A stretch of 64,000 nt of DNA, taken from assembly GCF_000186865.1 (NCBI RefSeq), contig NW_008705564.1, positions 1,903,494-1,967,493 on the forward strand. The letters are read 5' to 3'. A program made the translations under genes and the position numbers. The stretch is from Aureococcus anophagefferens. Its lineage: Eukaryota; Sar; Pelagophyceae; Pelagomonadales; Pelagomonadaceae. Each line of letters opens with the position of its first letter. The stretch's first letter is position 1. Below are positions 28,515 through 37,134 of this stretch, in pieces. The notes under the pieces are model-generated. The model saw only the letters and a list, made by a program, of their open reading frames with translations, was not told the DNA's origin and searched no databases.

Positions 28515-31500
28515 TCAGGGCGCGGGCGGCTTCTTGGGCTTGGCGGACATGTAGAAGCCGCGCGCGGTGTCGACCTCGTCCTCGTTGGAGCCGCTCCTCT
28601 CGGGCCGGCCGATGAGGTCGTCGAAGGACTCGGAGTCGTTCCGCGCGCGCGGGTTCGACGGCGACACGGCGCTCGCGGGCTCGACGGGCGCCTTGCGCGG
28701 CGCGCGCGCGGGCCCGCGCGGCGCGGCCGCGGGCCTCGCGGCCGCGGCCTTGAGCTCCGTCGCCTTGGCCTTGCGGTCGGCGTCGCGCTGGGCGCGCTGG
28801 GCGGACCGGAGCGCGTCGGCGAAGGCCGCGAGGAAGGCGTGCATGGTCTCGAAGACGTAGGTCGGCTGCCCCGCGGCCTGCGTCGACTCGCCGAAGTACT
28901 CGCAGAGCGCCTTGAGCCGGAAGCCCATGGGCCCGAGGTGCTTCACGCTCAGGTACTCGAGCTTGCGCTCGGCCTGGCCCGTGAAGTCGCGGAGCCGCGC
29001 GACGGCGCGGCCCCGCGCGGCCGCGCACGCGCCCGCGCCCGCGGCGCCGCCGTCGTCTAATCGCTTCGACGGGCTGCCCCCGAAGGACGCCTGCGGCCGG
29101 TAGCCGCCCCGCGAGTCCTCGGCGTTCATGTCCCGCGCCTCGCCGCGCACGAGGGCCCGCTCGGCGCCGCGGAGGTCCCGCTCGGCCTCGCGGAGCACGT
29201 CGCGCGCGCGGACGACGCCCGACCGTAAATCGCCGACGGCCTTCTCGTGCTCGCCGATGGGCACGCGCGCGGCCGCGGCGACGGGGCCGCCGAGCGTGCG
29301 CACGACCTCCTCCATGGCCGCGCCGTGGCCCCGCTTCAGCAGGCCCTGGACGACGTAGTCCAGCACCGTCGTCCGCCGGTCGCGGCCCTTCGTCTTCACG
29401 ATGGCTAGGAGGCTTCCGAGGCGGATGCCCCGCGCGTCGCCCTTCTTCGTGCCCGCGTTCATGACGTTGCCGACGGCGAGGATGCGCTGCAGGATGAGCG
29501 TGAGGCCCCGGCTCTTGACGAGGATCGCCGCGGCCGTCGTCACGGACCCGCAGGCCCGCTCGACGTCCGCGACGTGGTGCGCGAACGCCGCGCGCGACGA
29601 CGCGGCGTCGAGGTAGCGCGCGTGCATGGGCTCCCGCGCGGCGCTGAGGACGAAGCGCTCCGCCGTGGACAGGGCCTTCTCCGCGGCCCCGGGGTCGTCG
29701 GCCGCGGCGACGTGCTTGAGCACGGAGTCGCACTCGCTTCGCGTCGGGAGCACGGCCTGGAGCCGCTCGAGGGCGTCGGGCAGGAGGCGGGGCGACAGCT
29801 CGGCGACGGCGACCCAGAGCAGGTCGAAGTCGCCCTTGAAGGCGCGCTTGAACTTGGAGAGCGCGATCGTCATGTTCTGCGCGCGCTTCCCATCGACGAG
29901 CGTCGACGCCTTCGCGCTCGCGGCCCGGGGCCGGCGCTGGGTGACGTCGACCTGGCTCTCCTTGGCGGCGAAGATGTCGTTGAGCATGGCGACGTCCTCG
30001 TGGTCGAGCGCCGCGTGGTCGCCCGGCGCGTCGTCGTCGTCGTCGTCGAGGCCGCCGTCCTCGGGCGCCTTGGACGCGGGCGTCGCCCAGACGGAGTTCT
30101 CGGCGTTGGCCGCGCCGTCCATCTTCTCCCAGTGGAGGGCGATGGTCGCGCGGCGCTGCTTGCGCTTGCCCGCGGCCGCGGGCGAGTGCTTGTCGGGCGA
30201 CGCGCCGGCGGCGCCGCGGCCGTGCGCGGCCCGGAAGCGCTCGACGACGCCCGCGTCGACGTCGTCGGCGGCCATCTTGGACAGCACGCCCTCGACGGTG
30301 ACGCCGAACTTGCGCATCTTCAGGTAGGGCGCCAGCGCGGCCGCGTCGTCGTCCGCGGGCGCCGCCGGCGGTGCCGGTGCCGCGGCCGCGGCGCCGCCCG
30401 CGCCCCCGCGGAGCGCGGCGTCGATGTCGGCCTTGGAGCAGCGCTCGGCCTTCATCTTCGCCTCGACGGCAGCGGCGGGGATGCCCATCTTGAGCATCTT
30501 CTTGAACTTGGCGACCGTTTCGTTGTCGTCGGACGGCGGGAAGGGCGTCTGCGCGACGCAGTCCGGCGACTTCGACGGCGCGTCGCCACCGCCGCCGGGC
30601 GTCGACGGCGCGCCCGCGCCGCCGGAGCCGCCCCCGGCGCCGGAGCCGCCGCGGCTCAGGTTCGCGCCGAGCGTGTCGAGGTCCTTGGCGACGCGCCTCG
30701 CGACGATGTCGCTCCAGCCCTTGTCGACCTGGGCAGGACAAGAGTGATTCAACGTCGCTTCAACTTGAGTGTTCCGCGCGCGCGCGTTCCGGGAAAAACA
30801 TCCACGCTTCGAGACCGTTCCGAGAGATGATCGCTCGTCCAAAAGTCAGCCGAAACGAGTGGAAAACGGCCGAGATCGGAGCCTTTGAAGTTGGGAATTT
30901 CGCTCTCTTGTCCTGCCCTGTTGTCGACGAGCGCCGCGGCGAGGTCCTTCTTCGCGAGGCCGCTCACGAGCAGGCTCACGGCGACGCCGTAGGCGATCTG
31001 CGCGTCCTCGTCCTCCATCAGATCCCCGGGGACCGCGTCCGCGGCGTCGTCCGGTGTTTTCGTCGCGACGTCCGCCCACGCGTTCTCCGCCGGCGACGGG
31101 TCGCCGCCGTCGATGTCCATGGACAGGAGCGCCGCGAGGCGGTCCGCGCCGGCGCTCCTCTTGAAGATGCCCGACCCCCGCCGCTGCTTGGCCGGGGAGG
31201 GCGCGTCGAATTCGAGGGCCCGCGGCGACGCGACGAAGACGTCGGCCTCCTCGGGCCGCGGGCTCTCGCAGACGGAGCAGGTCCCGAAGTCGCCCGCGCC
31301 CGCCTCGCGCACGTTCGTGAAGGTGCACGTCGGGCAGGTCCAGCACTCGTTGCCCGCGGTCCGGTCGGCCTCGTCGTCCTCGTCCTCCAGGTGGATGAGC
31401 ATGACGTCGCCGTCGCCGCCGTCCGAGTCGCCGCCGTCGCTCCCGCTCTCCGGCGGGCTCGCGGTCCGCAGCGAGTCGTTGTCCGGGAGTCCCACGGAGA

Positions 31501-31849
31501 TCCGCACGTCCTCGACGCCGGGGCCGTCGCTCGCGTCGTCGCCGTCGTCCGCGGGCAGCGCGGTGAGGACGATCTCCGCGGCGGGCGCGGCCGGCGCCGC
31601 GCGCGGCCGCGGGGGGGCGACGTCGTCGTCGGAGTCCTTTTCCTTTCGCTCCTCGCGGGTCTCCAGCGCGAAGAGGTCCGACGCGCGCTTCGCGAAGGAG
31701 TCGGGCGGCGCCCTGTCCTTCTTCCGGCCGGCGGCCTGACCGAAGAGGCTGTTCACCGAGGGAAAGAAGGACGAGCTACTTTTTTCGTCGTCGACGGGCT
31801 TGCTGCTCCACCACGGCGCCTGGGCCGCCTCGACCATGGACGCGTACAT
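28515..31849 (-). CDS. Formin (FH2) with N-terminal NZF-type zinc finger
   Basis: Exons (descending) are 31849-30929 and 30728-28515, about 1044 residues. The N-terminal half is acidic and disordered and contains one RanBP2/NZF zinc finger (WTCPTCTFTNV, then CSVCESP). The C-terminal half carries a full FH2 domain: HWEKMD, VAMLNDIFAAKESQ, MTIALSKFKRAFKG, LPTRSECDSVL, LSTAERFVLS and LILQRILAVGNVMNAGTKKG, the last being the family signature. FH2 domains nucleate and processively elongate actin filaments. Proline-rich FH1 sequence is weak. The start at 31849 (MYASMVEAAQ) is preferred; the frame is open upstream to 32167 but looks non-coding. Confidence 0.85.
30729..30928 (-). mobile_element. Introner 9 (family A), intron of the formin gene
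   Basis: The gene-strand duplication GTCGACAA (30928-30921 and 30728-30721) flanks a 192-bp element with perfect terminal repeats GGGCAGGACAAGAG. GT-AG splicing removes 200 bp and joins LAAAL to VDKGWSD. It is nearly identical in length and ends to introner 1 and has the same gene-relative orientation. Confidence 0.93.
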
Positions 31850-32252
31850 GGCGGGCGACGCGCGGGCGCGGCCGCCGGGCCGCGGGCGGGCGGGGGAGCG
31901 CGGCGGTGGCGTCGCCCGGGGAACTGCGATCCGACGAGCCCGGCCCGGGCCGCGCGGCGGCGGCGCGGACGCGGCCGAGGGTCCTGCGGCGCGCCCCGCC
32001 CGGGGGTCGGCCTGGGGCTGGCGCGCGTATGGAAGGCCGAGGACGGTGGCCGCCGTCCTCGAGCTGCGGGCAGCCCCGAGGTGTGTGCTGCAAGGACTTG
32101 GATTTGGGGTTGATGGTGCCGTAAGCTGACTAGGCAGCAGCGGTGCGTCGTCCGAGAGCTTCATCAAGCAAGCAGCGTCACGCCGCGCCGCCGCCGTCGC
32201 AGTGCCACAGCACGCGCCTCACGCACTCACGCACTCACGACAAACGCAAACC
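31850..32252. promoter_or_regulatory. Divergent promoter region, formin and one-helix LHC-like gene
   Basis: These 403 bp separate two divergent ATGs. The half next to the formin is GC-rich. The half next to the photosynthesis gene contains a repeated ACGCACTCACGCACTCACGA string just before the ATG. No TATA box is evident. An open frame continuous with the formin crosses the region but lacks recognisable protein. Confidence 0.4.
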
Positions 32253-32714
32253 ATGCCGTCGCTCCGCGCCGCCGCGCTCCTCGTCGCCTGCGCCGCCTCC
32301 GCCGGCGCCCTCGTCGCGCCGCGGCCCCTCGCGGCCGCCGCCCCGGCGCGCCGCGCCAAACTCACGGTCCCGGCCATGTCCTACAGCGAGTTCGACGAGA
32401 CGGGCATGCGCAAGTTCCGATGGAACCTCAACGTCGGCCGCCAGCCCTGGGGCTTCGCGCTCAACGCCGAGGTCTGGAACGGACGCGTCGCGATGATGGG
32501 CTTCGTCTGGGTCTGCGTCCAGGAGCTCGTCCAGGGCAAGGGCTGCATCACGCGCATCCAGGAGGCCCAGGGCTTCGGCGACCTCGTCGCGCCCATCGCC
32601 ATCGGCGGCGTCTTCTTCGCGCTCGTGCTCGCGCTCGTGACCGTCATCGCGTCGTCGAACGAGGACGACTTCTTCGCGTCGGAGGAGATCCTCACCGAGC
32701 TCAAGAACCTGTGA
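32253..32714 (+). CDS. One/two-helix chlorophyll-binding (LHC/HLIP-like) protein
   Basis: This 153-residue plastid protein has a signal peptide and transit-type start (ASAGALVAPRPLA). A chlorophyll-binding helix carries the ExxNGRxAMxGF motif (AEVWNGRVAMMGFVWV, about 71-86). A second hydrophobic helix near 117-137 (GGVFFALVLALVTVIA) lacks this motif. LHC-like proteins of this size (HLIP, OHP, SEP) act in photoprotection and chlorophyll handling at the thylakoid rather than in bulk light harvesting. The start at 32253 is chosen because it exposes the signal peptide. Confidence 0.85.
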   Translation: MPSLRAAALLVACAASAGALVAPRPLAAAAPARRAKLTVPAMSYSEFDETGMRKFRWNLNVGRQPWGFALNAEVWNGRVAMMGFVWVCVQELVQGKGCITRIQEAQGFGDLVAPIAIGGVFFALVLALVTVIASSNEDDFFASEEILTELKNL

Positions 32715-33501
32715 GCCGCGCGGCGCGGCACCCCGGGGCCGGCGGGGCGCGGCCCCGTCGATAGAGACCGGTCCCTTCGAACGCTCGCGGCCGTCGCGCG
32801 GTCCGGGGCGCGGGGTCCGGGGCGCGGCGCGGGTCGCGAGCCGCGAGGGCGTCGGCGGGCGAGGACCTCCGGAGCCGGGATGGGACCGGCCCCTGGACCC
32901 GCGCCAGGTCGCGCGGGTCCACACGCGGCGCCGCGACCTCGACGTCCTGCGCTCCGTCGGCCGCCGGCTCCCCGCGCGGCTCGACCCGCGCGAGGGCCGG
33001 CCCCCGCGCGTCGGCGTCGACTTCCACACTGTACATATGGGTACCGTCGAGGCCAGCAGCAGCGCCTCGCTCTGGAGTTTCCTCCGCGCCGTCGCGTGCA
33101 CGTGCAAGCGCGACACCCCGCACTGACCCCGCTGTAGGAAGCCCACTGGCACCACGTCGCTGCCCTCGCCGCTGACTCGGATCTCGTGCTGATGGCCGAC
33201 GACGATGGCAAGCTGTGAGCAGAGCGCGCCCGCTGCCGAGCTGCGTCACCACCGGGCGACGATCGTCGCTCTCCAAGAAGCGAGGGCCATGTTGTCGCGC
33301 TGCGACCCGCCGAGGCGTCCGGACGTCGCTACCCCCCGCTAGATCCCGGCGGCAACAACGGCCCGAGCAATTCGGAGAACGATCGACTTCTAGCTCGGGG
33401 CGCTTCCTTGCACCTTCCCGATCGAGCACTGGCCACACGATCTGTGATCTGTGGCGAGCACAGGGTGTGTGGCCTGTGGCAGAGGATCTAACACCGCAAC
33501 C
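32715..33501. other. 787-bp spacer between the LHC-like and acyl-CoA synthetase genes
   Basis: The first 300 bp are very GC-rich. An uninterrupted plus-strand frame of about 85 codons ends at TGA 33124-33126 (DPRQVARVHTRRRDLDVLRS) and could be a gene remnant or an unrecognised exon. It has no start, no family match and no neighbour to join. The last 350 bp are AT-richer and probably hold the synthetase promoter. Confidence 0.4.
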
Positions 33502-35609
33502 ATGGGCTACACGACCGTCGACCCCAACGAGACCGTGGAGATCCGCATGGGCGCGTCGGGCCCCGCGGCGCGGCCGCCGACGACCGTCGTGGAAATCTTC
33601 AAGAAGACCGTGAAGGAGTGCGGGTCCAAGGTGAGCATGCGCTGCGAGCGCGACGGCGCGTGGAAGGAGTGGACCTGGGACGGCTACCACGCGGACGTCA
33701 TGAAGGTCGCCAAGGCGCTGCTGGCCCTGGGCGTCAAGGAGCGCGACGCCGTCGCCATCATCGGCTTCAACTCGCCCGAGTGGGTCTTCACGTGGATCGG
33801 CGCGGTGCTCATCGGCGCCATGGGCACGGGCATCTACGCGACGAACGGGCCCGACGGCGTCGCCTACGTCGTCGAGCACAGCAAGGCCAAGGTCGTCGTC
33901 GCCGAGGGCGCCAAGCAGCTCGCCAAGTTCCGCGAGGTCGACGCGGCGCGCCTCGCGTCCGTGCTCGCGTTCGTCGCGTACCTGCCCGAGGAGGCGACGC
34001 CGGCGCCCATCGGGAGCGCCCAGGGCATGAACTGGGCCGGCTTCCTCGCCTCGGGCGCCGGCGTGTCCGACGACGACGTCGAGGCGAAGGCGGGCGCGGT
34101 CGTCGCGGGCCAGTGCTGCTCGCTCATCTCAGGGCAGCAAAAGGGTGATTCAACGTCGCTTCAATGTGAGTGTTCCGCGCGCGCGCGTTTCGGAAACAGC
34201 ACCCACGCTTCGAGAGCGCTCCGAGAGATGATCGCTCGTCCAAAAATCAGCCGAAACGAGCGGGAAACGACCGAGAGAGGAGCCTTTGAAGTTGGGAATT
34301 TCGCACCCTTTTGCTGCCCAGGCTCATCTACACTTCCGGCACGACGGGCAACCCCAAGGCCGTCATGATCAGCCACGACTCGCTGACCTGGACGGCCCAC
34401 GTGGGCTTCATCGACGTCTTCAAGTGCACGTCGGAGGAGCACGTGCTCTCCTACCTGCCCCTGAGCCACATCGCGGGGCAGATGATGGACGTCGTCGCGC
34501 CGATACTGACGGGCTGCACGCTCCACTTCGCGCGGCCCGACGCGCTCAAGGGGTCCCTCAAGGACACGCTCGGCGAGGTGCGGCCCACGGTCTTCTTCGG
34601 CGTGCCCCGCGTCTGGGAGAAGTTCGGCGAGGCCATGAAGGCCAAGGCCGCGACGCCCGGGTCGATGAAGGACAAGGTCGCGACGTTCGCCAAGGGCTGC
34701 GGCGCGGCCAAGTACGCCGCCGCGGAGCAGGGCGACCCGGACCCGAACAACTGCATGGCGAACCTCGTCGCCGGCTCCATCTTCGGCAAGATCAAGGGCG
34801 CGCTGGGCCTCGACCGGTGCCGCCTCTTCGCGACGGGCGCGGCGCCGATCACGACGGACCTCCTCAAGTACTTCGGGTCCCTGGACATCAACATCCTCGA
34901 GCTCTTCGGCATGTCCGAGGTCACGGGCCCGACGAACATGTCCACCGCGGACAACTTCCGCGTCGGCAAGTGCGGCCTCCAGATCCCGGGCACGGAGACC
35001 GCGTGCGCGAAAGACACGTCCGAGGTCATCTTCCGCGGCCGCCACGTCATGATGGGCTACATGTACAACCAGGAGGCCACGGACAAGACCATCGACGCCG
35101 ACGGCTGGCTCCACAGCGGCGACGTCGGCTCCATCGACGAGGACGGCTACCTCAAGATCACGGGCCGCATCAAGGAGATCCTCATCACCGCCGCGGGCGA
35201 GAACGTCGCGCCCGTGCTCATCGAGGACGAGATCAAGCGCCAGCTCGACTGCGTCGCCAACGCCATGGTCGTCGGCGACCAGAAGAAGTTCCTCACGGTG
35301 CTGCTCACGCTCAAGACGAAGCCCGACGCGGACGGCCTCCCGCTCGGCACCGAGCTCGCCAAGGACGCGGCGCTCTGCGGCTGCGCGACCATCGCCGACG
35401 CCGCCGCGTCCGCGGACTACAAGAAGATGATCGAGGACGGCCTCAAAAAGGCCAACGCCAACGCCATCTCCCGCGCGCAGAACGTCCAGAAGTTCGCGAT
35501 CCTCCCCGTGGACTTCACGCAGGAGGGCAACGAGCTCACGCCGACGATGAAGCTCAAGAGGAAGGTCGTCCTCGAGAAGTACGCCGACGTCGTCGCCGGC
35601 CTCTACTGA
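33502..35609 (+). CDS. Long-chain acyl-CoA synthetase (bubblegum/ACSBG type)
   Basis: Exons are 33502-34121 and 34322-35609, 635 residues. The AMP-binding P-loop (YTSGTTGNPKAVMISHDS) spans the splice junction. Other adenylate-forming signatures are VLSYLPLSHIAGQMMD, FFGVPRVWEKF, ELFGMSEVTGP, GWLHSGDVG and DGYLKITGRIKEILIT, followed by GENVAPVLIEDEIK. The combination and length fit the ACSBG subfamily, which activates long or very-long-chain fatty acids with ATP and CoA. No signal peptide or membrane helix is seen. It is convergent with the next gene (171 bp). Confidence 0.93.
34122..34321 (+). mobile_element. Introner 10 (family A), intron of the acyl-CoA synthetase gene
   Basis: GCTCATCT (34122-34129 and 34322-34329) flanks a 192-bp element with inverted repeats GGGCAGCAAAAGGG and CCCTTTTGCTGCCC (perfect 14 bp, differing from introner 1 by compensating changes). 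A GC donor and CAG acceptor remove 200 bp and restore CCSLIYTSGTTG, the catalytic P-loop. Confidence 0.95.
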
Positions 35610-35780
35610 GCGCCCCCGCAGGAGCCGAGTTCCATCCGGCCAGCTCCCCTCCCCCGCCGCTCGCGCGGAGCCCCATCGGTAACGCGGCGACGCGCCTCCC
35701 GCCCTATCACGCGCTCTTACCGCCCCGGTGCGTGCGCGCACGCGCGGAGCCCCAAACGCGCCGACGCGCCCCCCGCCCCA

Positions 35781-37054
35781 TCACGCGCTCTTACCGCCCC
35801 GGTGCGCGCGCGGGTCCGCGGGCAGCTTCCGGTGCCCGGCCGCGGGGCTCGCGGTGCGCACGGACGCGCGGACGTGGTCCTCGAACGCGACCTTGCGGAG
35901 GATGACGTCCGCGAGGGACGTGTCCTGGCCCGCGAGGATGGCGAGGCCCGCGTCCTGGGGCTTGGCGGAGCCCTTGCCGACCGCGGGCCGGAAGTCGACC
36001 TTGCCGGACTCGCGCTTGGCCCTGAACTTGGCCGCGAGCAGGTCGGGCCTGGGCGGGACGAGGGTGCGACGCGCCCAACTTTGGAGGGTCCTCTCTCGGT
36101 CGGTTTCCACTCGTTTCGGCTCGTGTTTGGACGAGCGATCGTCCCTGGGAGCGCTAAAGAAGCGGGGATCCGTTCTCTGGAACGATCGCGCGCGGCACGC
36201 GCACGTCGAAGCGACGTCGCGTCGCCCGCGTCCCGCGCCGGGTCGCGCAGCGCGTCGCGCGCGACCTCGCCGCCGTCCTTGGCGATCCACGTCGTCATCA
36301 TCGTGCGCCGCGTCGTGCGCCGCCGGGCCACGGGCTTCGGCGGCGGCGCCCAGGCGAGGCCGCCGACCCACTTGTCGTAGCCCCACTTGCGCTCGCGCGA
36401 CCCGCGCTTCCGCTTCGTCCGCGCGCGCTCCTCCTCCACCAAATACTCGTGGCACACGAGGAAGTCCTCCTCGTCGACGCGGCTCACCGTCGCGAACTCG
36501 CGCGCGAGGTCCTCCTCCGCCGGGCTCAGCAGCTTCTGCTCGCCCCGCTTGCCGAGCGCGCGCTTCGTGACGTGCAGCGGCCGCAGCGGGAGCACGAACG
36601 GGTTCCGGCTCCCGAGGAAGAACCCAAAGTGCTTCACGGGGTCGATGTCCTGGAGCACGTCCATGTCGTCGCGCACGGTAAGCAGGTAGTTCTCGCCGCG
36701 GTGGAGGAAGGGCCGGTCGCCCACGGACACGCGCCAGCTCCGGATCGCCATGACGACGGCCAAGGTCGCCCTCCGGATGCCGATGAGCGCCCTGAGCGCC
36801 TTGGACTTGGGCCAGGGCTTGTTCTCCTTGTCGTACTCGATGACGTCGTAGATCTCGTCGAGCAGCACGTTGCGCTCGACGATGCGCTCGATGATGTGCC
36901 GCTCCTGGTGGTCCGTCTGCTCGAACTGCGTAAAGTAGACGTTCGACGTCGGGAGCTCGCCGTCGAGGAGCCGCTCCTTCTCCGTTCGTTTCCGCCGCAC
37001 GACGCGCCGCAGGGTCTGGACGTCGCGGTAGGGCGACGGCACGGCGCCGGACAT
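35781..37054 (-). CDS. Conserved-looking protein of unknown function
   Basis: Exons (descending) are 37054-36249 and 36048-35781, 357 residues. The first 230 residues look folded (LPTSNVYFTQFEQTDHQERH, HIIERIVERNVLLDEIYDVI, YLLTVRDDMDVLQDIDPVKHF). The remainder is basic (RARTKRKRGSRERKWGY) with a C-terminal tail (FRPAVGKGSAKPQDAGLAIL). No catalytic motif or membrane segment is seen and I do not recognise the family. It shares an 80-bp divergent promoter with the sulfotransferase gene. Confidence 0.65.
36049..36248 (-). mobile_element. Introner 11 (decayed family A), intron of the 35.8-kb gene
   Basis: The gene-strand duplication reads GCGCGACC (36248-36241) and GCCCGACC (36048-36041). The 192-bp interior still aligns to family A (GGTTTCCACTCGTTTCGGCT, GGACGAGCGATCGTC) but has drifted toward GC and its inverted repeats are imperfect. 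A GC donor and CAG acceptor remove 200 bp and keep the frame (RDAL-PDLLAAKF). Confidence 0.88.
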
Positions 37055-37134
37055 GGTCCTGGGCAGCGCCCGGGGCAGCGCCCAGCGCGGGAACGTCTGG
37101 CTTCTTGCCGGGGCTGCACCGACCGATGGTTGGC

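Noticed and set aside
31850..32167. Longer N-terminus for the formin from an ATG near 32164
   Set aside because: The extra 106 codons are Pro/Arg/Ala filler crossing the divergent promoter; MYASMVEAAQ at 31849 is the better start.
32780..33126. Open stretch with DPRQVARVHTRRRDLDVLRS as a separate gene
   Set aside because: It has no start codon, no family match and no partner exon, so it is only noted in the spacer entry.
6532..36248. Dispersed repeats considered as a CRISPR-like array
   Set aside because: The copies are kilobases apart, 168-203 bp long, carry inverted ends and target duplications, and lie inside eukaryotic genes.
6532..36248. A transposase gene for the introners
   Set aside because: No frame in the window shows a DDE or other transposase signature; the elements are non-autonomous here.
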